A DNA stretch of 43,727 bases from a virus (IMGVR_UViG_3300046449_000160:1-43727); one strand, 5' to 3'; numbered from the stretch's first letter, positions 26,865 to 32,754 are shown. Program-made: numbers and translations. Notes: generated by a model not told the origin, from the sequence alone.

Positions 26865-27230
26865 ATGTTTAGTTTTCTAAGTAAATTATTCGGGTCTGGA
26901 ATTGTTGGTTCAATTGAGCGCATAGCAAGTGAAGCCATAGAAACAGACAAAGAGTCTGCAGAAGCTAAAGCGCTATTTATTAAGACTCTCGACCCCAACG
27001 GGCAAATGCGGAGAGATCTATCGCGCTTTGCGTGCCTCTCTTACGGGTTTTATTTGGTATCCACTACTATATTGATAATGTTTCATTCGTTTGGTGTAGG
27101 CGATACTGAGCAGTCTAAAACAGCTATTGAAGCAATGACTGGTTTATTTATGCCAATTACTACAGCATGGGGGACTATTGTTACTGCATCATTTGGGGTA
27201 AATGCAACAAACACAATAAAACGTGGGTAG
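26865..27230 (+). CDS. Holin of the three-transmembrane (GTA_holin_3TM) type
   Basis: 121 residues. A possible short amphipathic start is followed by NGQMRRDLSRFACLSYGFYL, a sequence typical of the 3TM holin family, then hydrophobic segments at about residues 56-74 and 88-113. It follows the M15 endolysin by two bases, the standard lysis pair. It should make the membrane hole that releases endolysin. It is the last gene of the late operon and a terminator follows. Confidence 0.8.
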   Translation: MFSFLSKLFGSGIVGSIERIASEAIETDKESAEAKALFIKTLDPNGQMRRDLSRFACLSYGFYLVSTTILIMFHSFGVGDTEQSKTAIEAMTGLFMPITTAWGTIVTASFGVNATNTIKRG

Positions 27231-27305
27231 TTGCATCGAATAAAAAGTGTGGTATATTTAAATCTCTCTCACTTAACTTTCTTAATCTCCTAGTTAAGCT
27301 CCTTT

Positions 27306-27334
27306 GCCCCTCAAGTTATCGAGGGGCTTTTTTT
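27306..27334 (+). terminator. Rho-independent terminator ending the late operon
   Basis: GCCCCTC (27306-27312) pairs with GAGGGGC (27321-27327), followed by seven T. It separates the rightward late operon from the converging leftward early operon, whose last stop codon overlaps the T run. The bases 27231-27305 contain a second inverted repeat, CTTAACT/AGTTAAG, and no gene. Confidence 0.9.
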
Positions 27335-27521
27335 ATCTAAATTGTTCCAGCGCTCGCTTAGCAATTACTTTCTCGTTTGCATGATATGCAATCTGATTAT
27401 TGACTGAATCAATATCGTGCTGACTTACGTTATCGATATTTCTGTGTTGATCTCTAATATCACGAAGCTGCTTTAATGCGATAGTTTCTTCGTTTAGTTT
27501 TCGTTCCCAATAGTCGTGCAT
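27333..27521 (-). CDS. Small helical protein, last gene of the left arm
   Basis: 62 residues, strongly charged and probably a coiled coil (ERKLNEETIALKQLRDIRDQ, then IAYHANEKVIAKRALEQF). CAGGAGAAGAA before the ATG is a good ribosome site. It lies just downstream of attC site A, so it would be the next cassette in the row, or the resident gene at the array boundary: no further attC site follows it. I do not recognise the family. Confidence 0.6.
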   Translation of the reverse strand: MHDYWERKLNEETIALKQLRDIRDQHRNIDNVSQHDIDSVNNQIAYHANEKVIAKRALEQFR

Positions 27522-27542
27522 TTCTTCTCCTGTATTTTAAAT

Positions 27543-27604
27543 GTATAACACTACGTTCATCGGTACAGCTCGTAACCTCGCAGACGTTGAACTTCTTGTT
27601 ATAC
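27543..27604 (-). other. attC-like integron site A
   Basis: Bounded by perfect inverted boxes GTATAAC and GTTATAC, 62 bases. Inside, GTTCATCG and CGTTGAAC pair with one mismatch. The stop codon of the gene at 27599-27784 is the TAA inside the box, as in compact gene cassettes. The first 52 bases are identical to site E 4 kb away. The inner stem is weaker than in sites B, F, G and J. Confidence 0.7.
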
Positions 27605-27784
27605 AGCTTTACCGAACTGCCGATAGTTAAACTCCAAGTAATCCCCGCTTTTGGTAGTCGTTGTGCGAGAAAAGCCATTACTGGCCATCACTTTATCGAT
27701 TTCCTTTTCAATTCCCTGAATCAAGCATATTTTGCAGTCATTCAGTCCATTCTCTGTTTTCACCTTAACTGTTTTAATGCACAT
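27599..27784 (-). CDS. Cassette gene, small protein of unknown function
   Basis: 61 residues, basic, with two Cys in the N-terminal NDCKICLIQG and a C-terminal SGDYLEFNYRQFGKAV. AGGTAAAAAAC precedes the ATG. Its TAA stop lies inside the R'' box of attC A, so gene and site form one unit. It shares a cassette with the gene 12 bases upstream. No family recognised. Confidence 0.6.
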   Translation of the reverse strand: MCIKTVKVKTENGLNDCKICLIQGIEKEIDKVMASNGFSRTTTTKSGDYLEFNYRQFGKAV

Positions 27785-27796
27785 GTTTTTTACCTG

Positions 27797-27994
27797 TCAT
27801 CTTGTATATGGGTTGTATCCAAGCGCTCCAGCATGTGCCAGCTTACGCTGTGAATCCGTCATATTTCGCCAGCGGCGGCGGCCTTCACGGAACTTGTTGA
27901 TGATGCGCAGCTCTCCGAGAGTTGGCGGCCCCATCTGTTTCCTAATCTCAGGTATCATCTTTTTTCGGGCATATTCTGGATTTTTAATCGTCAT
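27797..27994 (-). CDS. Cassette gene, small basic protein
   Basis: 65 residues, very basic (RKKMIPEIRKQMGPPTLGEL, then FREGRRRWRNMTDSQRK). It has AGCGAGGTTTGAT before the ATG. It sits between attC B and the next gene, first of two genes in a 465-base cassette. The basic, Arg-rich sequence could bind nucleic acid, but I have no family match. Confidence 0.6.
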   Translation of the reverse strand: MTIKNPEYARKKMIPEIRKQMGPPTLGELRIINKFREGRRRWRNMTDSQRKLAHAGALGYNPYTR

Positions 27995-28007
27995 ATCAAA
28001 CCTCGCT

Positions 28008-28072
28008 GTATAACAATTCGGTAGAGGCGATGACCCTCGTTACACTCGGGCCGCTCACCTCAAGGGTTATGT
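28008..28072 (-). other. attC-like integron site B
   Basis: Read on the minus strand, ACATAAC...GTTATAC, 65 bases. GGTGAGCG pairs with CGCCTCTACC if two bases of the right arm are left unpaired, the kind of extrahelical base that gives attC its strand polarity. An inner CCC/GGG stem closes the loop. The TAA stop of gene 28067-28288 is part of the box. Confidence 0.8.
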
Positions 28073-28288
28073 GTTGTTAAGCCTCGTTAAAGCTGGAAGT
28101 AAATCACTTCCGTATTTATTAATAAATTCTTCAAGCTTCATCCATTTATCTCTTTTATTGCCATATTCATCAACATAGTTAGGGTAAATCTTTTCTGGTC
28201 TCTCAGAGTCAGTAATAACCATCACACCAGTTATCGAGATGACTTTTTCCTTTTTATTGAGAACTTCGTCATACATTACAAATGGCAC
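28067..28288 (-). CDS. Cassette gene, small protein of unknown function
   Basis: 73 residues if it starts at GTG 28286-28288, which has GGAGG eight bases before it; an ATG at 28303 gives 78 residues but no ribosome site. The sequence PFVMYDEVLNKKEKVISITG followed by charged residues suggests a small soluble fold. The stop is inside attC B. It shares a 457-base cassette with the 43-residue gene upstream. Confidence 0.6.
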   Translation of the reverse strand: MPFVMYDEVLNKKEKVISITGVMVITDSERPEKIYPNYVDEYGNKRDKWMKLEEFINKYGSDLLPALTRLNNT

Positions 28289-28306
28289 TTCTCTAACCTC
28301 CATGCA

Positions 28307-28438
28307 CTACACATTAATATAAACTCTTAAATAAAACTCTTTTATACTCATTTCTGCTAACCCATTACATTCACTATCTCTATACTGTGTAAAATCAATA
28401 TAAAGTTTTAGAAGCTCGTCACTACTCAAATGTTCCAT
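28307..28438 (-). CDS. Very small cassette protein
   Basis: 43 residues starting MEHLSSDELLKLYIDFTQ, from the ATG at 28436-28438, which has GGTGAAGTT before it. An ATG at 28450 would add four residues. The acidic helical start resembles short phage proteins with 'LSDEELL.LY..F'. It stops four bases before the next ATG at 28303. Short, but with plausible codon use and a ribosome site. Confidence 0.5.
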   Translation of the reverse strand: MEHLSSDELLKLYIDFTQYRDSECNGLAEMSIKEFYLRVYINV

Positions 28439-28464
28439 AACTTCACCCATATTGAATTAAAAAC

Positions 28465-28493
28465 ACATAACAAGGCAATCAATCCGACTGCTC
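28465..28493 (-). other. Half attC-like site C
   Basis: On the minus strand GAGCAGTCGGATTGATTGC leads to an intact R' box GTTATGT. The same half (with one or two changes) is found in site D. The matching R'' half is missing; the adjoining bases run into A/T-rich sequence. It looks like the remnant of a site after deletion or recombination. Confidence 0.5.
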
Positions 28494-28537
28494 TTTATAA
28501 ACATTCTACTACCATAGACATCTAGCTCCATTAGACC

Positions 28538-28723
28538 TTAGTCTACTAGCTGCCAAAGCTCTTGGTATACAACCGCGAGCTCTCCCAGAACGTCCTGAAT
28601 ATGATCATTAACACCACCTTTAACTATCGCCGGATGATCAGCCAGAAGGCTTTGCACCATCTCTGATATGATCAGCGTTCTATCAAGGGCCTCGCTTATG
28701 TGGCCTTCGTTGAGCTCACTCAT
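28538..28723 (-). CDS. Small helical protein downstream of ninG
   Basis: 61 residues, acidic and helical (ISEALDRTLIISEMVQSLLA, then IQDVLGELAVVYQELWQLVD). GAGAGGATAGGTGAGTT precedes the ATG, which overlaps the NinG stop (ATGA). It belongs to the resident early operon rather than to a cassette, since no attC box touches its stop. Family not recognised. Confidence 0.6.
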   Translation of the reverse strand: MSELNEGHISEALDRTLIISEMVQSLLADHPAIVKGGVNDHIQDVLGELAVVYQELWQLVD

Positions 28724-29133
28724 AACTCACCTATCCTCTCTCTGTGATACTTGATTAGACCATTAATCTCTGCTAAAAACTCTTCATAATCAGCTTTGTA
28801 CATCTTCTTAACTTTCTTCGTTGTATCGTGCATGTGTTCTACAAAGTCGCGCCCGTACATGTCGATCATCCACAAAGTATAGAGTGACTCAGCGTTTCCA
28901 TATTTCATGCCAAACCCGTTGCATGATTTGCATTGTGGGTGGATGTTTGCAGGATCTAGGGCCCAGTACGAGCTTTTACCTTTCGCTATGTAATGGCCGC
29001 CGTCCATTTCTTTATAGTGCTGCGTCGTTCCGCAAGAGGCACACTGTGAATATCCGTTATCATCCGCGGCAGCTATCCTTGCTAGCAATTGAGCTGCTTC
29101 TAAACATTTAGCTCTTAGTGTTTTCTTTGCCAT
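28720..29133 (-). CDS. ninG: NinG-like recombination protein (Rap family)
   Basis: 137 residues. Lambda NinG/Rap acts on recombination intermediates such as D-loops and Holliday junctions. Here MAKKTLRAKCLEAAQLLARI is the family start. CASCG near residue 32 and HPQCKSCN near 65 form the zinc-binding pairs, with DGGHYIAKGKSSYWALDPAN between them as the NinG hallmark. It is shorter than lambda NinG (204 residues), lacking N-terminal sequence. AAGGTGATGAA before the ATG supplies the ribosome site and follows a terminator-like hairpin. Confidence 0.85.
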   Translation of the reverse strand: MAKKTLRAKCLEAAQLLARIAAADDNGYSQCASCGTTQHYKEMDGGHYIAKGKSSYWALDPANIHPQCKSCNGFGMKYGNAESLYTLWMIDMYGRDFVEHMHDTTKKVKKMYKADYEEFLAEINGLIKYHRERIGEL

Positions 29134-29144
29134 TTCATCACCTT

Positions 29145-29164
29145 AAAAGGCGGGTTTCCCCGCC
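29145..29164 (-). terminator. Minus-strand hairpin with GAAA loop between ssb and ninG
   Basis: On the minus strand GGCGGG-GAAA-CCCGCC runs into TTTT, then AAGG, which is the ninG ribosome site. It should act as an intrinsic terminator or attenuator inside the operon, reducing ninG below ssb. Confidence 0.7.
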
Positions 29165-29172
29165 GTGGTTAG

Positions 29173-29700
29173 CTAGAAAGGAGGCTGGTTATCAATCATG
29201 TATCCGCCATCAATCAGAGCTTTATCTGTCCAGCCCATCTTAATATAGTCTTCACGACTGAAACCTTCTGCTTTATCAGTCATCACGTACTGTTCAGAAG
29301 GCGCTTGTGGCATACCTGGCGCTTTAGGTGATTGCGGAGCTGATTGCTGAGGAGATGGGCTTGCTGAAGCTTGAGGCGAATCACTGTATGAAACAAACCC
29401 AATGCTTGCGTCAATAATCTCAATTGATAGGTGAGTATCGCCTGAGTTTGAAATAAACTGTTTTATTTTCTGCTGCTTGCCTGAAACTTCGACAATTGCC
29501 CCCTCCACCAACGCCTGTCGATAGAAATCAATCTGTGCCGGAGCCTTTGCAAACACTACAAATTCATAGTTGGTCCACTCGTTAGATTTAGTTTCGCGAT
29601 CATAATAGCGCTCGCCTAGTCTAAGACCAAAACCAACACTTTCACCGGCCTGAAATTCATTCGCTGCCTTTGTTAACTTTCCGGTTATTGCTACAGTCAT
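29173..29700 (-). CDS. ssb: Single-stranded DNA-binding protein
   Basis: 175 residues. The OB-fold part runs to about residue 105 (AVAITGKLTKAANEF-like start, then YEFVVFAKAPAQIDFYRQAL and VEVSGKQQKIKQF). A flexible Pro/Gln/Ser-rich linker (about 115-145) follows. The tail ends IDNQPPF rather than the DDDIPF of bacterial SSB, so contacts with host repair proteins may be altered. It overlaps NinB by four bases. It protects single-stranded DNA during replication and annealing, together with Erf and NinB. Confidence 0.8.
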   Translation of the reverse strand: MTVAITGKLTKAANEFQAGESVGFGLRLGERYYDRETKSNEWTNYEFVVFAKAPAQIDFYRQALVEGAIVEVSGKQQKIKQFISNSGDTHLSIEIIDASIGFVSYSDSPQASASPSPQQSAPQSPKAPGMPQAPSEQYVMTDKAEGFSREDYIKMGWTDKALIDGGYMIDNQPPF

Positions 29701-30038
29701 TGTTGTGCCTCTTTATACTCGTTGTATTGATCCAATGCAGGATCGGGAAAAATTACGCCTCTCTCAGTACCGAACCAGTATGTATATTCGATTACTTCGT
29801 TAAGCTCTTGTTTGCTCATTTTTGAAGTTTTTCTACCTAGCGCAACTAATCCATCACCGTCTACGTTAGGAACTACTCTCTGGCCTCTTATAGCGGCTGT
29901 GAACAGATCTTTGTAGTCATGGTCAGACATATCATTGCCATGCCACAGTGGGCGCTGTTGTGCTATAACGCCTAGTAGCTTCCACATGAGGCGGTTTTGC
30001 TGCACGGTGCGTTTGTCGCTAGGTGGTTTATTGCTCAT
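29697..30038 (-). CDS. ninB: NinB-like recombination protein
   Basis: 113 residues. KRTVQQNRLMWKLLGVIAQQ near the start and LVALGRKTSKMSKQELNEVI in the second half are the NinB (Orf) signature; NinB is a recombination mediator that binds single-stranded DNA and helps load annealing proteins. It is a little shorter than lambda NinB (146 residues). The start overlaps the stop of the gene upstream by 11 bases. The cluster ninB-ssb-ninG with erf in the other arm is a coherent recombination set. Confidence 0.85.
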   Translation of the reverse strand: MSNKPPSDKRTVQQNRLMWKLLGVIAQQRPLWHGNDMSDHDYKDLFTAAIRGQRVVPNVDGDGLVALGRKTSKMSKQELNEVIEYTYWFGTERGVIFPDPALDQYNEYKEAQQ

Positions 30039-30345
30039 ACTTTTTCTTCAGCTGTTCAAGCTTATTAAGCTCCATAAATTTTTCAATCTCAGCTATTTTT
30101 TGTGCTTTGAATTCACGCTCTTTAATCTCATCTTCTGTCTCGGGCCGCTTGTAGTAGATCTCTATTGATGTTACAGGGCAATCTCCGTATCCAGGCAGTA
30201 TATCTATAGTTGCTGACTCTCTAAACTCCTCAGGAATTGATGAGATTTTTTCGTTAAACCACTCAATAAATTCAAACGCATTATCTGAAGGCCAGTCTTT
30301 CCCTTCATACTTATCATTTCTAAACACCTCAACTATTATGTCCAT
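30028..30345 (-). CDS. Conserved small phage protein upstream of ninB
   Basis: 105 residues, acidic start (IVEVFRNDKYEGKDWPSDNA), Glu/Ile-rich middle and a Lys/Glu coiled C-terminus (EIEKFMELNKLEQLKKKYE). GGAGATAAGAGA precedes the ATG. It is the first gene of the resident core block and overlaps ninB. Not recognised beyond being typical early phage accessory content. Confidence 0.6.
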   Translation of the reverse strand: MDIIVEVFRNDKYEGKDWPSDNAFEFIEWFNEKISSIPEEFRESATIDILPGYGDCPVTSIEIYYKRPETEDEIKEREFKAQKIAEIEKFMELNKLEQLKKKYEQ

Positions 30346-30356
30346 TCTCTTATCTC

Positions 30357-30545
30357 CTATATTCTACTAATATCAAACGTAAAGCTTTTTGCATTCTTCC
30401 TGCATACAATAACGCACTCCTTGTATATACTGCGCTCTTTGTACCGGCTTCCTGCAACTACAAAGCCTTTCTTCATTATCCGTGAGATCTCCTGTATCAC
30501 GCATAAATCATTTAATCCGCTATGGTTGTTTATTATAATTTTCAT
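30357..30545 (-). CDS. Small basic protein
   Basis: 62 residues, Ile/Lys/Arg-rich (ISRIMKKGFVVAGSRYKERS) with two Cys (DLCVIQEI, YKECVIVCRK gives three in all). The start is the ATG after CGGAAACCAACT, a weak ribosome site. It lies directly downstream of one copy of the 14-base motif. Family not recognised. Confidence 0.55.
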   Translation of the reverse strand: MKIIINNHSGLNDLCVIQEISRIMKKGFVVAGSRYKERSIYKECVIVCRKNAKSFTFDISRI

Positions 30546-30558
30546 AGTTGGTTTCCGA

Positions 30559-30572
30559 TATTAGACGTTGGT
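30559..30572 (-). repeat. 14-base boundary motif, copy 1
   Basis: ACCAACGTCTAATA on the minus strand, two bases after the TAA of gene 30574-30774 and 14 bases before the next ATG. One of four copies in the window; see 31586, 39624 and 40026. Confidence 0.75.
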
Positions 30573-30573
30573 A

Positions 30574-30774
30574 TTATACGTACTGAGCCATTTTATAACC
30601 TCTATGATATTCAGCAACCTTATCGCCTTTATCTGTAAAAAGTAGCGCCCAGCATATTTCGTCATTTCCTTCATGCTCTTTTTTCATATCTTCGTTGAAA
30701 TGATCTTTTGTTTCGTAATCGCGTTGATAATTAAATCCGCGATAATTGTGTTGTATGCTTGTTAACATTTTCAT
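30574..30774 (-). CDS. Small protein of unknown function
   Basis: 66 residues from ATG 30774, chosen because ACGAGGAAT precedes it; the longer frame starts inside attC D. MLTSIQHNYRGFNYQRDYET is followed by a charged region and ALLFTDKGDKVAEYHRGYKM. The stop is followed two bases later by the boundary motif. It would be the cassette downstream of attC D, but its own attC is not visible. Confidence 0.6.
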   Translation of the reverse strand: MKMLTSIQHNYRGFNYQRDYETKDHFNEDMKKEHEGNDEICWALLFTDKGDKVAEYHRGYKMAQYV

Positions 30775-30792
30775 ATTCCTCGTAGTTTGTAC

Positions 30793-30854
30793 GTATAACA
30801 AAGCAATCAATCAGACTGCTCGTTGATCTCGCGCGTTTTATCGCGTGGTTATTG
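30793..30854 (-). other. attC-like site D (atypical)
   Basis: Minus strand CAATAAC...GTTATAC, 62 bases. The R' half equals that of half site C (GAGCAGTCTGATTGATTGC), but the R'' half does not pair well with it; a separate CGCG-ATAAAA-CGCG hairpin fills the other side. It may be a hybrid of two sites. Confidence 0.45.
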
Positions 30855-30858
30855 AGAG

Positions 30859-31083
30859 CTACAACAGCTCTACTTTGATGTATCTAATTGCTCCGTGCCA
30901 TGGGCCGATTACACATCCCTTTCTGATATAGCTTATTTCAAGCTTTGCACGCCGTCTGTTTCTATATATTCCACAGCAGGCACCGTATTCGCCACCAAAT
31001 AGAACAAACCATTTATTATTTGCGGTCTTTGATATACCCCACCCGCGCCAGATTTCTTTATATTTCATCGCTGTATCCGCCAT
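30859..31083 (-). CDS. Cassette gene, small basic Trp/Cys-rich protein
   Basis: 74 residues from ATG 31083; a later ATG gives MKYKEIWRGWGISKTANNKW with 69 residues. GEYGACCGIYRNRRRAKLEI contains a Cys pair and a very basic stretch. Its TAG stop is five bases before attC D. It is the last of three genes between attC E and D. I do not know the family; it may bind nucleic acid. Confidence 0.55.
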   Translation of the reverse strand: MADTAMKYKEIWRGWGISKTANNKWFVLFGGEYGACCGIYRNRRRAKLEISYIRKGCVIGPWHGAIRYIKVELL

Positions 31084-31092
31084 CAATAAAAA

Positions 31093-31305
31093 TTATACCA
31101 ATACAATAGTTAGTACAAAAATCACCTCAGCCGCTCCTGATAACACCATTCCAAGGATCCCAGCCATTCGAAACCCATACGCCGAGCCTTCGCCTACATA
31201 CTTCTCAATCCATCCCTCGTACACCTGTGAAGACATATAAACAACTAGCGATAACATTGCTAGCATGAACATTACGTACATCCCCCAGGTTAGCAAATCA
31301 CTCAT
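31093..31305 (-). CDS. Small membrane protein with two transmembrane segments
   Basis: 70 residues from ATG 31305, preceded by GAGGGAGAAGAAG; a longer frame from 31338 overlaps the previous gene. Hydrophobic segments YVMFMLAMLSLVVYMSS (about 9-25) and GMVLSGAAEVIFVLTIVLV (about 51-69) flank a short polar loop. It overlaps the upstream gene by eight bases. A role in the cell envelope is likely but unspecified. Confidence 0.6.
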   Translation of the reverse strand: MSDLLTWGMYVMFMLAMLSLVVYMSSQVYEGWIEKYVGEGSAYGFRMAGILGMVLSGAAEVIFVLTIVLV

Positions 31306-31540
31306 CTTCTTCTCCCTCCACGTGCCACTCAAGCTCATTGAAGATAGTGTTTATTTCGTCTTCTGTTGAGTGTCTGAATATGTGCGCTCCGAATACATAA
31401 TACGGGTTGCTTACGCTATCAACTGTTATCTGAATCACAAGCCCGAATGAAACAAGCGCCCGATACTGGCCGTTGTTATTGATATGAATAGCCGTCTCTA
31501 CTAGATCAGCCATAAGGTCTTTGATTTCTTCGTCTGTCAT
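31298..31540 (-). CDS. Small acidic protein of unknown function
   Basis: 80 residues, acidic, with LMADLVETAIHINNNGQYRA and FGLVIQITVDSVSNPYYVFG. The ATG has the strong site AGGAGATTAAA, a ribosome-site form that recurs throughout both early arms. It is the first gene after the boundary motif and attC E. Confidence 0.6.
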   Translation of the reverse strand: MTDEEIKDLMADLVETAIHINNNGQYRALVSFGLVIQITVDSVSNPYYVFGAHIFRHSTEDEINTIFNELEWHVEGEEDE

Positions 31541-31585
31541 TTTAATCTCCTTTTTGTGTAGTTTATTCTTATCTGGCTAATATTG

Positions 31586-31599
31586 TATTAGACGTTGGT
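31586..31599 (-). repeat. 14-base boundary motif, copy 2
   Basis: ACCAACGTCTAATA on the minus strand, overlapping the end of attC E (GTTATACCAACG). Copies 1 and 2 bracket about 1.0 kb with four genes and attC D. Confidence 0.75.
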
Positions 31600-31659
31600 A
31601 TAACACTACGTTCATCGGTACAGCTCGTAACCTCGCAGACGTTGAACTACCTGTTATGC
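31598..31659 (-). other. attC-like integron site E
   Basis: Boxes GTATAAC and GTTATGC (plus strand), 62 bases, identical to site A over the first 52 bases. The stem GTTCATCG/CGTTGAAC is conserved. It follows the Gp49-family gene by 26 bases. Confidence 0.7.
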
Positions 31660-31684
31660 GCCCTATGTAAGCAGCGCAATCTGA

Positions 31685-31981
31685 TTAGGCTGCTAACTTA
31701 TCTTTCAGCAAGTAACCTTCCAGCGCCCAAATTTTATTGCGAGCATTTTCGCGGGCAATCTTTCGCCCAATCTCTGCGTCAAAGTTTTCAGGGCTGGCAC
31801 ACGCACTCTCACCAGTTACAGTAAAACCATTCTGCAAAGTAAGGCAGCAGACCGTCAGGCACGTTTTTTCAAATACGTGGTAGTCCTCTTCGGCAATGGT
31901 CGCGTCAATATGTTCAGGTGTAATGCGTGGCGCATTAAGGTTTTTCTGGTTAATTTCTTTTTCAATATCAGCTTCGCTCAT
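31685..31981 (-). CDS. Gp49/Sf6 gp66-family phage protein in a cassette
   Basis: 98 residues. The C-terminal two thirds, NGFTVTGESACASPENFDAE followed by IGRKIARENARNKIWALEGY, is the clear signature of the Gp49 family (phage N4 gp49, Sf6 gene 66), a widespread small phage protein of unknown function. PRITPEHIDATI begins the domain. GGAGCTAAACGCT precedes the ATG. It is bounded by attC F upstream and attC E downstream, making a 412-base single-gene cassette. Confidence 0.85.
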   Translation of the reverse strand: MSEADIEKEINQKNLNAPRITPEHIDATIAEEDYHVFEKTCLTVCCLTLQNGFTVTGESACASPENFDAEIGRKIARENARNKIWALEGYLLKDKLAA

Positions 31982-32009
31982 AGCGTTTAGCTCCGTAGTT
32001 AATTAAAGC

Positions 32010-32078
32010 GCATAACAAAGGGTTGTACTGGACTCACTACGCTGCGCTTCGTTCGCGCAGTAAGCCCAAAGGTTATGC
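32010..32078 (-). other. attC-like integron site F
   Basis: GCATAAC...GTTATGC, perfect inverted boxes, 69 bases. GGGCTTACTG pairs with CAGTACAACCC leaving an extra base, and CTGCGC/GCGCAG closes an apical hairpin. The loop sequence is shared with site G. This is a textbook attC layout. Confidence 0.88.
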
Positions 32079-32102
32079 GCCCCGTGCTGGCAGCGCAAAT
32101 TT

Positions 32103-32369
32103 CTAAATTCGAGTATAACCACCATCAAAAGCTGCCGAAGGACTCCATGACTTGTAACCGTCCTCGTAAACCACGTAGTAGCCCGGATCGTTTTCATCAC
32201 CCTTAAACCGCTCCCCAAAGTCTGGAGCTGTTGTAAAAACGGCGAAACCTTGATCAGCCGGGGCAATAGTTACCGATCCGTCTTTGTTTACCTCAGCGGC
32301 TGCAATTTTCAGTGCATGAACTGTTTTGTGGCTTCGGTATTTTGGCATTTCCATCTGTACGTCATTCAT
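32103..32369 (-). CDS. Conserved small phage protein in a cassette
   Basis: 88 residues. MPKYRSHKTVHALKIAAAEV and the C-terminal PGYYVVYEDGYKSWSPSAAF match a small conserved protein I know from many phage and prophage genomes, with no assigned function. Start options are ATG 32369 or MPKYRS, eight codons later. It is flanked by attC G upstream and attC F downstream as a single-gene cassette of about 394 bases. Confidence 0.75.
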   Translation of the reverse strand: MNDVQMEMPKYRSHKTVHALKIAAAEVNKDGSVTIAPADQGFAVFTTAPDFGERFKGDENDPGYYVVYEDGYKSWSPSAAFDGGYTRI

Positions 32370-32403
32370 AACTTCAATCTCCGCGCCTAGTTAGTTGATC
32401 AGC

Positions 32404-32471
32404 GCATAACAACTAGCTGCACTGGACTCACTACGCTGGCGCTCGTTCGCGCAGTGAGCTTGGGGTTATTT
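32404..32471 (-). other. attC-like integron site G
   Basis: Minus strand AAATAAC...GTTATGC, 68 bases. AAGCTCACTG pairs with CAGTGCAGCT leaving an extra G. The loop GCGCGAACGAGCGCC with GTAGTGAGTCC is nearly the same as in site F. The TAA of the gene at 32466-32693 lies in the box. Confidence 0.85.
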
Positions 32472-32693
32472 TGGAGCGCTTAATCCGCAAAGTTTAGCGA
32501 CATCCTCTCCCCACTCCTCAACGATATTTGGTATATCAATGCCATAGTTGTCTTTTATATGATGCTTGGCGACTTGGTGAATTTCTGCAAGCGTGGGGCT
32601 GTTTGAATCAACAAAACCTGCTTCTAGCGCGCCAATCATTAAGTTAACAAAATTCTTTACTGCATCGGCCTTTATTTCGTCAATATCAAACAT
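32466..32693 (-). CDS. Cassette gene, small acidic protein
   Basis: 75 residues. FDIDEIKADAVKNFVNLMIG is helical; the C-terminus IVEEWGEDVAKLCGLSAPK is followed by a stop embedded in attC G. GGGAGATAGAAAGAAA precedes the ATG. It is the first cassette gene of the left arm in transcription order. Family not recognised. Confidence 0.65.
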   Translation of the reverse strand: MFDIDEIKADAVKNFVNLMIGALEAGFVDSNSPTLAEIHQVAKHHIKDNYGIDIPNIVEEWGEDVAKLCGLSAPK

Positions 32694-32754
32694 TTTCTTT
32701 CTATCTCCCGCGCCAAATAACTGCGCTCATTTAACTCTCCGTTTACGCCAAAGG

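Larger units (their letters stand above)
27543..32471 (-). mobile_element. Integron-like gene cassette array interleaved with the left early operon
   Basis: Six complete attC-like sites (A, B, D, E, F, G) and one half site (C) lie between small genes, all with the same polarity as leftward transcription. The core genes ninB, ssb and ninG sit in the middle (28538-30345) without attC sites, so cassettes flank the core on both sides. Cassette lengths measured from G^TT to G^TT are about 394 (gene 32103-32369), 412 (31685-31981), 805 (three genes), 457 and 465 bases. No integron integrase gene is present. By the usual definition this is a cluster of attC sites lacking an integrase. Confidence 0.7.

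Noticed and set aside
32694-32754. Nine-codon ORF (MSAVIWRGR) or remnant frame ELNERSYLAREIERK before gene 32693
   Set aside because: One frame is too short and the other has no start codon; it may be a decayed gene end but cannot be supported.
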